A DNA stretch of 64,000 nucleotides, taken from assembly GCA_017450945.1 (NCBI GenBank), contig JAFSSP010000026.1:1-64000 (forward strand). Reading direction: 5' to 3'. Position 1 is the first letter of the stretch, and every line of letters begins with the position of its first letter. Position numbers and translations under genes: made by a program. The notes below the pieces were generated by a model, which ran no database searches, was not told where the DNA came from, and was given only the letters and a program-made list of their open reading frames with translations. Below are positions 8,242-16,761 of this stretch, one piece after another. Source of the stretch: Clostridia bacterium. GTDB lineage: Bacteria > Bacillota > Clostridia > Oscillospirales > CAG-272.

Positions 8242-9360
8242 ATGGAGTGGTTTGAAAAACTCAAAGCGCGGATCAAAAAATGGTGGGCAAAACACAAGCC
8301 GAAGTTTCTTGATAAATGGTCGAAAAAGCTCCACACCTACAACCTCAGCCGGAACATCGGCATCGACCTCGGAACTGCGAGCGTCCTTGTCTACGTGCAG
8401 GGGAAGGGAATTGTTTTGCAGGAGCCTTCGGTGGTGGCCATTGACACCAACACCGATAAGATTCTCAAAGTAGGGACCGAAGCCCAGCAGATGCTTGGCA
8501 GAACGCCGGGTAACATCGCCGCCATCCGTCCTTTGCGCGAAGGGGTTATCAGCCAGTACGAGGTCACGCTCAAGATGATCCAGTACTTCATTCGCAGGGC
8601 TTGCGGAAACCTCTTTTTCCCGCCGCGTGTGATGATCTGCATTCCCTCGGGAATTTCCGAGGTAGAGGAGCGCGCGGTGGTCGACGCGGCAAAGGAAGCC
8701 GGCGCCCACAAGTGCTATCTCATTGAAGAACCAAAAGCCGCCGCCATCGGGGCAGGGCTTGATATTTATCAACCCAAAGGCACCATGGTGGTGGATATCG
8801 GCGGAGGCACGACCGACGTCGCTGTCCTGTCTCTCGGAGGCGTGGTGGTCTCGCGCTCGATCAAGATCGCAGGCGACAAATTTGACGAAGCCATCATGCG
8901 CTATGTGCGCCGTCGCTACAACGTGCTCATCGGCGAGCGGACGGCCGAAGAGGTCAAAAAACAGATCGGTTCGGTCTATCGGCGGCCGCAAACGGTTGCG
9001 GTCGACGTCAAAGGGCGCTGCATGAACACAGGACTTCCCAAGGTCATCCGACTGCAATCGACCGAAATGATCGAAGCCCTTGCCGAGCCTGCAACCGAAG
9101 TACTCAACGCCATTTGCTTTGTCATTGAAAACACCCCGCCCGAACTGCTTGGCGATATTCTCAGGGGCGGCATTGTAATGACAGGCGGCGGAAGCCTGCT
9201 TTGGGGCTTTGACAAGCTCGTTGAACAGGTCACTCACATGCCCACACGCGTGGCCGAGGATCCGATTTCCTGCGTGGCGATCGGAACTGGGCTCTCTCTC
9301 GAGCACCTGGATCTTTTGCGGGAGGGAACGCTCAATCTCGCACGTGACAGAAGAAAATGA
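8242..9360 (+). CDS. MreB/Mbl-family actin-like cell-shape protein
   Basis: A 372-aa bacterial actin that forms membrane-associated filaments guiding sidewall peptidoglycan synthesis. Actin-fold motifs are visible: phosphate 1 NIGIDLGTASVLVYV, phosphate 2 VVDIGGGTTDVAVLS, and the adenosine loop GIVMTGGGSLLWG. The usual protein begins near the phosphate 1 loop. Here about 35 extra residues precede it, rich in Trp, Phe and Lys/Arg (MEWFEKLKARIKKWWAKHK), resembling an amphipathic membrane-binding helix. mreC and mreD do not follow, so this may be an Mbl- or MreBH-type paralogue. The ATG at 8242 is about 11 bases behind its Shine-Dalgarno. Confidence 0.93.
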   Translation: MEWFEKLKARIKKWWAKHKPKFLDKWSKKLHTYNLSRNIGIDLGTASVLVYVQGKGIVLQEPSVVAIDTNTDKILKVGTEAQQMLGRTPGNIAAIRPLREGVISQYEVTLKMIQYFIRRACGNLFFPPRVMICIPSGISEVEERAVVDAAKEAGAHKCYLIEEPKAAAIGAGLDIYQPKGTMVVDIGGGTTDVAVLSLGGVVVSRSIKIAGDKFDEAIMRYVRRRYNVLIGERTAEEVKKQIGSVYRRPQTVAVDVKGRCMNTGLPKVIRLQSTEMIEALAEPATEVLNAICFVIENTPPELLGDILRGGIVMTGGGSLLWGFDKLVEQVTHMPTRVAEDPISCVAIGTGLSLEHLDLLREGTLNLARDRRK

Positions 9361-9370
9361 TCAAACGAGA

Positions 9371-9398
9371 ATGCCGCACCTTTGTGCGGTATTCCTTT
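9371..9398 (+). terminator. Terminator hairpin between mreB-like gene and pepD
   Basis: Arms atgccgcac (9371-9379) and gtgcggtat (9384-9392) with one G-U pair, then tcctttt. The T-run is short, so partial read-through into pepD is possible. Confidence 0.6.
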
Positions 9399-9417
9399 TG
9401 CAGAAAGGATTTTACAG

Positions 9418-10854
9418 ATGGAACGCAAAATCATCGGAAGAAAACCGGATGCTCTTTTTTTGAATTTTGAAAGGATCAGCGCCATTCCACGCCCCTCCTA
9501 CCACGAGGAGAGAATTGCGGCTTTTCTTGAGAATTTTGCCAAAGAGCGCGGCTTTTTTGCCGTTCGTGATCAGGCCAACAACGTTTTTGTCCGCATGCCG
9601 GCAACGCCCGGTTGCGAAAAGATCCCGCCGGTGCTTCTGCAGGCGCACACCGATATGGTCTGCGAGAAGAATGCGGGCGTCGAGCACGATTTTATGGCCG
9701 ACGGCATTGATCTTGTTGTGGATGGGAACTTCCTGCATGCAAACGGAACGACGCTCGGCGCCGACGATGGCATCGGAGTGGCGGTCGCCATGACGGTGCT
9801 GAGCGGAGAGATCCCGCGTCACCCGGTCGTTGAATGTCTGTTTACCTCCTCCGAGGAGGTTGGGCTCGGCGGGGTTTGCGAGTTTGATTTTTCGCTTGTT
9901 ACCGCACGCAGAATGCTCAACATCGACAACAACGAACTCGGTCTTGTGACCTGCGGCTCCTGCGGCGGACTCAGAACCGATATGACGCTTCGCGGCAAAC
10001 GCGAGGATGACCTGCGCCCGGCGCTGAAGCTCTCCTTTTCCGGCTTTGCGGGCGGCCACTCGGGCGAAAATATTCACGAAGGCCGCGCCAACGCCATCCG
10101 CGCCATGGGACTTCTTTTGAAGTCGCTTTCGGATCTGCCCGGTTTTCGGATCGCGTCGCTCGACGGTGGCGGAAAAACCAACGCCATTCCAAGGGCTTGC
10201 CAAGCGATCGTCGGCGCCGATGATCCCGATGCCCTCGCAGACGCCGCCGAGGCCTTTGCAAAAGATTATCTTTCCGGCCTTCTCCCGATCGATCGGGGCG
10301 CGACTTTTGCGGTGGAATCTTTTGGGGACGCCTTCTGCTTTACCAAAGAGGACACCGCGCGCCTGCTTTCGATTTTGACCGAATCGAAGACCGGCGTGAT
10401 CGCCATGAGCCGAGCCAAGCCGGATTTTGTCGAGTGGTCGCAGAACCTCGGGGTCGTGACCACAGAGGACGACGACGTAGCGATCCTTCTTTCTTCGCGG
10501 TCGTCGGTCGAGTCTCAGCTCGACGCCTCGGAAGAAGAATTGACCGCGCTGGCAAAGAAAAACGGCGCCGCAGTCAAATGCCATAACCGCTACACCGGCT
10601 GGGAGTTTGCCCCCGTCTCGGATCTCAGAGACCGCTACCTTGCCGCCTACCGACACGCGCTCGGCAAAGAGGCAAGAGTCAATATCATCCACGCAGGCCT
10701 TGAGTGCGGCGAGATCTTCGGAAAAGTCCCGGATATGGATATGATCTCCATCTCTCCCAGCGTCCACGACCTCCATTCACCAGACGAACGCCTCGACCTC
10801 GACTCGGCCGAAGCCTTTTGGAAAACGATCGAGAGATTCTTTGAAGAGCTTTGA
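9418..10854 (+). CDS. pepD: Aminoacyl-histidine dipeptidase (M20C)
   Basis: A 478-aa cytosolic zinc metallopeptidase that hydrolyses Xaa-His dipeptides such as carnosine. Metal-site motifs are LLQAHTDMVCEKN, GTTLGADDGIGVA and FTSSEEVGLGG, with a further GGHSGENIHEGRANAI lid-domain motif typical of PepD. The late HAGLECGEIFGKVPDMDMISISP and HDLHSPDE segments complete the active site. The start is the ATG at 9418 after agaaagga; an upstream in-frame start lies inside the terminator hairpin. Confidence 0.95.
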   Translation: MERKIIGRKPDALFLNFERISAIPRPSYHEERIAAFLENFAKERGFFAVRDQANNVFVRMPATPGCEKIPPVLLQAHTDMVCEKNAGVEHDFMADGIDLVVDGNFLHANGTTLGADDGIGVAVAMTVLSGEIPRHPVVECLFTSSEEVGLGGVCEFDFSLVTARRMLNIDNNELGLVTCGSCGGLRTDMTLRGKREDDLRPALKLSFSGFAGGHSGENIHEGRANAIRAMGLLLKSLSDLPGFRIASLDGGGKTNAIPRACQAIVGADDPDALADAAEAFAKDYLSGLLPIDRGATFAVESFGDAFCFTKEDTARLLSILTESKTGVIAMSRAKPDFVEWSQNLGVVTTEDDDVAILLSSRSSVESQLDASEEELTALAKKNGAAVKCHNRYTGWEFAPVSDLRDRYLAAYRHALGKEARVNIIHAGLECGEIFGKVPDMDMISISPSVHDLHSPDERLDLDSAEAFWKTIERFFEEL

Positions 10855-10901
10855 TATTTTTAAAGAGGTATGCGGGGGTGCCAACTATTGCGGTGCCCGA
10901 A

Positions 10902-10937
10902 AAAGCAGGCATGGGATTCACCATGCCTGCTTTCTTC
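10902..10937 (+). terminator. Terminator of pepD
   Basis: Perfect 13-base arms (aaagcaggcatgg at 10902-10914 and complement at 10921-10933) around a six-base loop, ending in TTTCTT. Strong. Confidence 0.85.
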
Positions 10938-10991
10938 GACCGCGGCTACTCCTCATGCTCCCTTTTTCCGCCACCGGCGGCGGTCGCATTC

Positions 10992-11153
10992 GTCCCTTTT
11001 TGAAAAAAGCGCACCCCCGCACCCCCTTGAAAAACTTTCAAACCAATTAAAAAAAGCGCTTTGCCGACACAACCTGGCGAAGCGCTTATCTTTTTGATTT
11101 GGTTTTTTGAAAAGGGTGCGGGAAAAACTTTTTTTCAAAAAAGTTTTTCCCGC
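10992..11153. repeat. Dispersed palindromic element, copy 2 (composite)
   Basis: Module A has 17-base arms at 11118-11134 and 11137-11153 (gcgggaaaaactttttt and complement). The B arms are cccgcacccccttgaaaaac at about 11016 and ttgaaaagggtgcggg at 11107-11122. Between the B arms is an unrelated inner hairpin (aagcgctttgcc / ggcgaagcgctt, 11054-11087). It ends 12 bases from the stop of the minus-strand dnaI-like gene and lies in the convergent gap after pepD. Confidence 0.8.
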
Positions 11154-11165
11154 ATTTTTCCCTTT

Positions 11166-12134
11166 TTATTGCAGCTTTTGTTTTCTGACGTCGGTGCCGA
11201 GGAAGGGGAAGAGGACGTACTCGCCCATGAGTCGGCTGACGATACGGTCGCTATAGGTTTTTCTGAGCTCCGAGAAGGAGAGCAGGTTGGTGCTGACGAT
11301 GGTTGGTTTTTGGAGGTTGAGCCGGGTACTGATGACGTAATAGAGGCAGGAGAGAGTAAACTGGTTGACCACCTCGGTGCCGAGGTCGTCGATGATGAGC
11401 AGGTCGCACTCGGTATATCTTGCGGTATCGTCGCCCTCTTCGGCCATTCCGGCTCCAAAGCGGCGGCGCTCAAAATCCGAGATCATGCCGACGGCGCTGT
11501 TGTAATAAACGTCATAGCCTTTTGCCAGGACCCGGTTGGCGATGGCCGAGGACAGGTGGGTTTTCCCAAGTCCGGTGCCGCCGAAAAAGAGCAGGCTATC
11601 CGAATTCTGCGTAAAGGATTCGGCGTACTCTTTTGCCCCCTCCAGATTCTTTTTCATAATTTCGTAGGTCTTTTCGGAATCCTTGTAATAGTCGAGCGAG
11701 AAATTTTCAAAATTCTGCCGGCGCAAGAGGTTTGCCATGCCGGAGGATTCCATGCCGAGTTCGATGAGTCGCCTCTTCATGCAACTGCACATTTTCAAAT
11801 CCCGATAGCCGGTATCGCCGCATTTGGGGCATTCATACTGAATATCGCAGTAATTCTCCGGGTATCCGTGCTGGCGCAAAAGTTTTTTGCGCCGGGCGAG
11901 AAGCTCCTCGTTTTCACGCTGGAGACGAGCGACCTGTTCTTTCGGGTTGGTTCCTGCGCGCAAAAGGGTCAGTAGCTTTGCGCCAAAGTGCGAGAGCTCA
12001 TTTTCCACGTGGGCAAGATCCGGAAATTTTTGCGAGACTTCCGCCCGCCGCGCCTCGGCTTTTGCCTCGGCACGCTGGGCTTTCTCCGCGTATTCTTCCC
12101 GGACGCGCCGGAAATTTTCCTGTTTTGATCCCAT
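11166..12134 (-). CDS. DnaI/DnaC-type helicase loader ATPase
   Basis: A 322-aa AAA+ ATPase that should load the replicative helicase DnaB onto DNA. The N-terminus is a charged coiled-coil region (about residues 1-90). A zinc-binding cluster follows (CPKCGDTGY...CSC, about residues 101-119), as in DnaI. The ATPase core has Walker A GGTGLGKTHLS, Walker B LLIIDDLGTE, a sensor-1-type VSTN and the arginine-containing YSDRIVSRLMG segment. It is two bases behind dnaD on the same transcript. The order rex-dnaD-dnaI puts it in a replication-initiation operon led by a redox repressor. Confidence 0.9.
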   Translation of the reverse strand: MGSKQENFRRVREEYAEKAQRAEAKAEARRAEVSQKFPDLAHVENELSHFGAKLLTLLRAGTNPKEQVARLQRENEELLARRKKLLRQHGYPENYCDIQYECPKCGDTGYRDLKMCSCMKRRLIELGMESSGMANLLRRQNFENFSLDYYKDSEKTYEIMKKNLEGAKEYAESFTQNSDSLLFFGGTGLGKTHLSSAIANRVLAKGYDVYYNSAVGMISDFERRRFGAGMAEEGDDTARYTECDLLIIDDLGTEVVNQFTLSCLYYVISTRLNLQKPTIVSTNLLSFSELRKTYSDRIVSRLMGEYVLFPFLGTDVRKQKLQ

Positions 12135-12136
12135 GT

Positions 12137-13096
12137 TCAGTCTCCTTTTTTCTTTGCGGCAAAGCTACGGCGAAGCGCCGCTTCAAAAAACTCGTCGGTG
12201 TCAAAGCTGTTGCCGAGCGTCGGCCCGGTTTTGGATTTTCCTTTTGTCTTCTTTTCGGAGGATTCGGCAAGGTAGCGGTCGATCTCCTCGGCAGTCGAAA
12301 GGCCCGCTGCGTGCCAGGTCTCAAGGATGGCGTTGGTATAGGGGATCGAGGCGTCGCCGGTCGAATTGACCGTGATCTCATAGGCCTTTTTCACCACGCC
12401 AAGTTCGTAACCGTAGTCGGTCCAGGCCTTGAAAAACTTTTCCTCTTTGGAAGAAAGCGCGCGTGCGCCCATGCCAAAGAGCGAGCGCAACTCTCCCTCA
12501 AAGGAGTGTAAGGCCTCTTCGCGTAAAAACTCTTCCTCGAGTGCGGCGGGATCGGTGATCCCTCTGTCGCAGAGCGAGATGGCATATTTTTCGATGGCGC
12601 GCAGATTGGTTTTGCCAATCTTTTTGCAGTGTGCGAGCGTGAGCAGGGCCGCCTCTTCCGAAAGGCCGAGATAATCCACAAGACCGATGACAAGATTGGT
12701 CTCGGAGGGGGTAAAGAGTTTTCCGAGGATGGATTGCGCTTCCCCGACCAGTGCGCGGACGCTCTCTCTTTTTTCCAAAAGGTCGGCAAGCTCGCTGGTG
12801 GAATAGAGCGGGATCTCGTCGGCGCGGCGCAAATGCTTTGCCGGCTTTTTGGGAGCGGCTTTTTCGTCGGTTTCTCTTAAGATTCCGGCCTCTTTCCAGC
12901 GTTCAATCGCGGCCTTTGCCTCCTTTTCGCGGCAGGAGGCCGCCTTGGCCAGCTCTTTGGTATTTTCCGAGAGCGAGAGATCGGCGGCGAGCGCCACAAG
13001 TACCCGAAGCTCGGTCAGCGTAGCGTCCGAAAGCTCAGCTGCCACCTGCGCGGGAAGCGTGAGGACCGCATTCCGGTATTCAAACTGCAAACTCAA
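12137..13096 (-). CDS. DnaD-domain replication initiation protein
   Basis: A 319-aa DnaD/DnaB-like protein that remodels origin DNA and recruits the helicase loader in Bacillota. The N-terminal region (about 20-80) looks like a winged helix (LTELRVLVALAADLSLSENTKELAKAASC). A central helical block (110-180) and a second one follow, and near residue 255 is the YxxxI..W-type motif (YEITVNSTGDASIPYTNAILETW), the C-terminal signature of the family. The C-tail is basic. Its start overlaps the rex stop by four bases and its stop is two bases from dnaI. Confidence 0.88.
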   Translation of the reverse strand: MSLQFEYRNAVLTLPAQVAAELSDATLTELRVLVALAADLSLSENTKELAKAASCREKEAKAAIERWKEAGILRETDEKAAPKKPAKHLRRADEIPLYSTSELADLLEKRESVRALVGEAQSILGKLFTPSETNLVIGLVDYLGLSEEAALLTLAHCKKIGKTNLRAIEKYAISLCDRGITDPAALEEEFLREEALHSFEGELRSLFGMGARALSSKEEKFFKAWTDYGYELGVVKKAYEITVNSTGDASIPYTNAILETWHAAGLSTAEEIDRYLAESSEKKTKGKSKTGPTLGNSFDTDEFFEAALRRSFAAKKKGD

Positions 13097-13776
13097 GAGA
13101 GGGTCCTCCTTTCTGTTTCTTCGTCGGCCTGGTTGAGGCGGTACTCAAGGATCATGAGCGAGTCGCCGAGGTGGACGTTTTCCACCGGGATATCAAGAGA
13201 GGAAAGCTCGTTGCCGGTAAAATTCCAAATGCTTCTGACGCCGCAGGCGGCAAGGCGGGCGGCCACCTCTTCGCTTTTTGCTTTCGGGACGGTGAGCACG
13301 GCCATATCGACCCGGTTGTCCCGGCAAAAGGATTCGAGATCGGCCATATCGCGGATGGCAACGCCGTTGATGGTGCGGCCGATGAGCGCTTTGTCCACGT
13401 CAAAGAGCGAGATGACGTCGACGCCGCGCTTTTCAAACATATCCGAGCGCGAGATCGCGCGGCCGAGGTCGCCGGCTCCCACCACAATAGCCGAAAAACC
13501 GGCGCCAACGCCGAGCAGTTCGCAAATTTTGGCATAAAGGAAGGAAACGTTGTATCCGTACCCCTGCTGACCGAAGCCGCCGAAGCAGTTGAGATCCTGA
13601 CGGATCTGCGAGGCGGTCACGTTCATGAGTTCGGAAAGCTCGCCCGAGCTGACTCTGGTTTTGCCCTCGCGCATAAGCATGCGCAGGTATCGAAAGTAGC
13701 GGGGAAGGCGGTGAATGACCGCGCTGGAGACAACGTGATTCTGTTTTTTGGGGGATCTTTTCTGTGTGGATTTCAT
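13093..13776 (-). CDS. rex: Redox-sensing transcriptional repressor Rex
   Basis: A 227-aa NADH/NAD+-responsive repressor of fermentation and reductive-pathway genes. The N-terminal winged helix (about residues 20-85: AVIHRLPRYFRYLRMLMREG, SGELSELMNVTASQIRQDLNCFG) is followed by GYNVSFLY and a Rossmann fold with VVGAGDLGRAI. The C-terminal WNFTGNELSSLDIPVENVHLGDSLM helix is the domain-swap element. It is translationally coupled to dnaD (ATGA overlap). I did not find a clear TTGTGAA/TTCACAA-type Rex operator in its own upstream region. Confidence 0.95.
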   Translation of the reverse strand: MKSTQKRSPKKQNHVVSSAVIHRLPRYFRYLRMLMREGKTRVSSGELSELMNVTASQIRQDLNCFGGFGQQGYGYNVSFLYAKICELLGVGAGFSAIVVGAGDLGRAISRSDMFEKRGVDVISLFDVDKALIGRTINGVAIRDMADLESFCRDNRVDMAVLTVPKAKSEEVAARLAACGVRSIWNFTGNELSSLDIPVENVHLGDSLMILEYRLNQADEETERRTLS

Positions 13777-14141
13777 AAATGAAGAATCCTTTCGGTGAGG
13801 TCAAATGAAATGAATAGAGCCCTGTATTTTTTCATTTTTGTGCAGGCTGACGAAGCCAAAAATGGAATGGAAATAATTGGAAAAATCTTTTCCACAAGGA
13901 CTTTCCTGTCGTATTTTCGGGAAAATCGTCAAGATTTGGTGGTCTTTTGTGGATCAGGACCGCACATTTTGTGGTGGGAAGAAGAGCAAAAAAACTTTCC
14001 GGAAGTTTTCAACAGTCTGTGGAAAAGTCCTGTGGAAAACCAAATCGCGAGAAAAAATTTTTATTTCTTTTACAATTCGTGAAAAGCGACGAAATTCAAA
14101 ATTTTGGAAAAAATTTTTGAAAAAGGACTTGACAAATCGTT
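13777..14141. other. Non-coding upstream region of rex with DnaA-box-like sites
   Basis: 365 bases without a convincing gene. It contains four sequences one or two mismatches from the DnaA box TTATCCACA: TTTTCCACA at 13888-13896, and on the other strand TGTGGATCA at 13948-13956, TGTGGAAAA at 14018-14026 and TGTGGAAAA at 14031-14039. A strongly AT-rich stretch follows at about 14050-14130. It must also hold the promoter of the minus-strand rex-dnaD-dnaI operon, though I could not fix a good -10/-35 pair. Short open frames here have no Shine-Dalgarno and are not called. Confidence 0.45.
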
Positions 14142-15155
14142 TTACATTCCCTCGTCCGAGGCAAAGGCGTTGAGGTCGGTTCCGGCAGTCCTGCCCGCCA
14201 AAAATTCATAGTATCCGGCGGTGGCGATCATGGCGGCGTTGTCGCCGCAAAGGGTGCGATCCGGCATGGCAAGGCGGATCTTTTTCTTTTTGCAAAGGGC
14301 TTCGAGCGATGCGCGCAAATGGCTGTTTGCGGCCACGCCTCCGGCCAAAACCAGTGTAGATAGACCGGTTTTTTCGAGCGCCTGCTCGGCCTTTTTGGTC
14401 AATGCTTCCACGATCCGGAAGGTGTAGGAAGCGGCAAGATCGGCGCGGTCGATCTCCTCGCCCTTCATGCGTTTTTCGTTGATATAGTTGAGCGCGGCGC
14501 TCTTGATGCCGCTAAAGGAAAAGTCGAGCGTTTCTCCGGGGAGCGCCGGGGAAGGAAGCGGGACCCGTGTGGGATCGCCCTCGCAGGCGAGGCGGTCGAG
14601 CGCGGCGCCACCGGGGTAGGGAAGTCCGATCACGCGTCCGATCTTGTCAAAGGCCTCGCCCGCCGCGTCGTCGCGCGTCGAGCCGATCTCTTCAAATTCG
14701 GTGTAATCGGTTACTTTGTAGAGCGAGGTGTGGCCGCCCGAGACGACAAGAGCGAGGAAGGGCGGTTCGAGATCGGGATTTGACAGATAGGCTGCCGCAA
14801 CGTGTCCGTGGATGTGGTTGACCGGAACGAGCGGGATTGAATTGGCATAGGCCAGTGACTTTGCAAAATTGACGCCGACCAGCAGGGCTCCGATGAGTCC
14901 CGGATGCGAGGTCACGGCAATGGCGCCGAGCTCGGATAGCCCGATCTTGGCCGTTTCAATTGCCTCGCGCGTGACGTTGGAGATTGCTTCGATGTGCGCG
15001 CGGCTGGCAATTTCGGGAACCACGCCGCCGTAGAGCTTGTGCGTCTCGATCTGCGAGGCGACGATATTTGAATGAATGCGGCGGACGCCCTCGCCCATCT
15101 CAACGATGGAGGCGGCCGTCTCGTCGCAGGAACTTTCAATTCCCAAGAGATACAT
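14142..15155 (-). CDS. tsaD: tRNA N6-adenosine threonylcarbamoyltransferase
   Basis: A 337-aa Kae1/TsaD protein that transfers threonylcarbamoyl to A37 of ANN-decoding tRNAs. Signatures are GIESSCDETAASIV, the metal site NHIHGHVAAAYL, VVSGGHTSLY, the GEAFDKIGR segment and the late VLAGGVAANSHLRASL. The start is the ATG at 15155, preceded by ggggg; an in-frame TTG upstream is rejected. It is the last gene of a five-gene minus-strand operon. The usual partners TsaB and TsaE are not in the window. Confidence 0.97.
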   Translation of the reverse strand: MYLLGIESSCDETAASIVEMGEGVRRIHSNIVASQIETHKLYGGVVPEIASRAHIEAISNVTREAIETAKIGLSELGAIAVTSHPGLIGALLVGVNFAKSLAYANSIPLVPVNHIHGHVAAAYLSNPDLEPPFLALVVSGGHTSLYKVTDYTEFEEIGSTRDDAAGEAFDKIGRVIGLPYPGGAALDRLACEGDPTRVPLPSPALPGETLDFSFSGIKSAALNYINEKRMKGEEIDRADLAASYTFRIVEALTKKAEQALEKTGLSTLVLAGGVAANSHLRASLEALCKKKKIRLAMPDRTLCGDNAAMIATAGYYEFLAGRTAGTDLNAFASDEGM

Positions 15156-15172
15156 TGGGGTGTTTCCCCCTT

Positions 15173-15607
15173 TCAAAGCAGGTCTTTTTTGAAGATGAGC
15201 GCGGTCTCGGTCGGCGCGCGGTAAAAGTTTTTTCGCGTTCCGACCAGCGAAAAGCCAAAGGATTTGTAGAGAGAGATCGCAGGCAGGTTGGACTCTCTGA
15301 CTTCCAAGAAAAGCGAGAGCGCCCCATGCTCGCGTGCGTCGGCTTCGAGCGCGGAGAGGATCGCCTTGGCATAGCCGCGCCTCTGATAGGCAGGAGCGAC
15401 GGCAAGGTTCAGAATTTGTCCCTCGTCGGGCGCGTAGAGAAGGCTCCCGTAAGCGACGACGGTTTTGCCTTCGGTCAGGCAGTAGCCTGTGGCCCGGTCG
15501 GAAAGAAGCAACTCCAGTGCCTCCCGGCTCCAGGGCTCGGAAAAGGTCGTCGCTTCCAGCTCTGCGACCCCGGCTAAGTGTTCTGCCAAAATCTTTTGCG
15601 GGATCAT
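15173..15607 (-). CDS. rimI: Ribosomal protein S18 alanine N-acetyltransferase-like (RimI)
   Basis: A 144-aa GNAT acetyltransferase. The acetyl-CoA site motif is LAVAPAYQRRGYAKAIL (R/QxxGxG/A type), followed by FLEVRESNLPAISLYKSFGF, the RimI pattern around the substrate Asn and Tyr. The start at 15607 is set by ggagg; the stop is 17 bases from tsaD and the start overlaps the phosphatase stop. The frequent rimI-tsaD neighbourhood in Bacillota supports the name. Confidence 0.88.
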   Translation of the reverse strand: MIPQKILAEHLAGVAELEATTFSEPWSREALELLLSDRATGYCLTEGKTVVAYGSLLYAPDEGQILNLAVAPAYQRRGYAKAILSALEADAREHGALSLFLEVRESNLPAISLYKSFGFSLVGTRKNFYRAPTETALIFKKDLL

Positions 15608-16110
15608 TGGAGGGCCTCCGGGAAAAAGAGCAGAGCGATCTGCTTTTTTAACTGATTCAGACAATTTTCATAGGTTGCAAGGTCGCCGCCAAAGGGGTCC
15701 GGGACATCTTCTGGCAGACTTGTGATCCTTTGCGCAAGTCCCGGAAAGCGCAAAAAGAGCTCGGCGGCGTGCGCGTGGGAGATTCCGATCAGGCGATCGT
15801 AGGTCGCGGCCTCTGCTTCGGTGATCCTGTGCGAGAGGTGCAGACGATAGGGGTGAACTTCCGGAATGTTTGCTCCGGTCAGTGCCAGCAGGGCGTTTTT
15901 GGAAATTGGTTCGCCCTCGGCGGCATAAAGGCCTGCGCTGAAGGCTTCCATGGGCATTTTGTGCGGAAACTCTTTTTCGAGCGCGTTAAAAAGCGCCTCG
16001 GCCATGGGCGAGCGGCAGGTGTTGCCGGTGCAGACAAAGCAGACGCGAAAAAGCGGCGACGAATCCTTTTCCTTTTCGGGAACCGAAGCCTTTTCTAAGA
16101 GCGTTTGCAT
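15604..16110 (-). CDS. Low-molecular-weight protein tyrosine phosphatase
   Basis: A 168-aa phosphatase or arsenate-reductase-like protein. The P-loop CX5R is present as CTGNTCRS near residue 27, and the catalytic acid sits in VPDPFGGDLATYENCLNQL near the C-terminus. There is a roughly 20-residue N-terminal extension before the usual start strand (RVCFVCTGNTCRSPMAEALF). It overlaps both neighbours (four bases with rimI, TAATG with the lipoprotein). Substrates are unknown; homologues often act on phosphotyrosine in envelope polysaccharide control. Confidence 0.9.
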   Translation of the reverse strand: MQTLLEKASVPEKEKDSSPLFRVCFVCTGNTCRSPMAEALFNALEKEFPHKMPMEAFSAGLYAAEGEPISKNALLALTGANIPEVHPYRLHLSHRITEAEAATYDRLIGISHAHAAELFLRFPGLAQRITSLPEDVPDPFGGDLATYENCLNQLKKQIALLFFPEALQ

Positions 16111-16754
16111 TAAGAATTGCCTCCCGTCAGAAGTTCATAGAGCGCGTTTGGCGCGATTTTGTAATTGTTTTGCTCCCTGTCATAGAGAAAACCGCAGGTC
16201 TCGTCCGAAAAGTCCCATTCGCCGTAGGGGTCCTCCCCTTTTTGGAAAACGAGGTATTCCAGCCGATAGCAAAGTCCCGGATAATCGGGCGCAAAAAAGA
16301 TCAAAAGATAACGGGATTGGGAAAACCCCGCGGGGATCTCGTCCGCATCCGCGGCGTGCAGGATCGAATCGATGAGAAGAGCATCTCTTGAGGAGACGAC
16401 CTCCGCCAAGAGCTTTTCCTCTTTGCAAATGCTGAAACTTTGCGGCGCAAAGGCTTCCAAAGACGCGGGCAGAGTGACCCCGTCCGGCAAATAAAGGTTG
16501 CCGGCGTCGTCGCATAGAAAGTCGTTTCCAACCGAATAGAGGGAACGCTCCCCGGCCTTGTCTTTTACGGTTGCCACCGCTTCTTTGAGATGCGCGGTGA
16601 CAAGATAGGAGAGCGGCGCCTCCCGATAGTGCGTGCCGTTGTCGCTTCTCTTATAGTCGCCCTTGCCGGTCGGCTTCAGGGTCGGGAGCTTTGCACAGGC
16701 GCAAAACAGCAGAAGAAGCGAAAGAAGCGCGATCAAAAACCGGACTTTTTTCAT
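16110..16754 (-). CDS. Predicted lipoprotein of unknown function
   Basis: A 214-aa protein starting MKKVRFLIALLSLLLLFCACAK: basic residues, a hydrophobic stretch and a lipobox-like end (LLFCAC) with Cys about residue 19. The remainder is a mixed alpha/beta domain without a motif I recognise (features include the SYLVTAHLKEAVATVKD helix and FFAPDYPGLCYRLEYLVFQ). I chose the ATG at 16754 because the upstream extension has no signal-peptide character and overlaps the deaminase gene. It sits between dCMP deaminase and a phosphatase in a tightly packed operon. Confidence 0.65.
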   Translation of the reverse strand: MKKVRFLIALLSLLLLFCACAKLPTLKPTGKGDYKRSDNGTHYREAPLSYLVTAHLKEAVATVKDKAGERSLYSVGNDFLCDDAGNLYLPDGVTLPASLEAFAPQSFSICKEEKLLAEVVSSRDALLIDSILHAADADEIPAGFSQSRYLLIFFAPDYPGLCYRLEYLVFQKGEDPYGEWDFSDETCGFLYDREQNNYKIAPNALYELLTGGNS

Positions 16755-16761
16755 GGGAGCA

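Noticed and set aside
13777..14141. Replication origin
   Set aside because: Not asserted: no dnaA or dnaN nearby, boxes are imperfect, and GC skew could not be computed. Kept only as a candidate DnaA-binding region.
13795..14173. Two overlapping small frames upstream of rex
   Set aside because: No Shine-Dalgarno, low-complexity Phe/Lys composition and position in the promoter region of a minus-strand operon.
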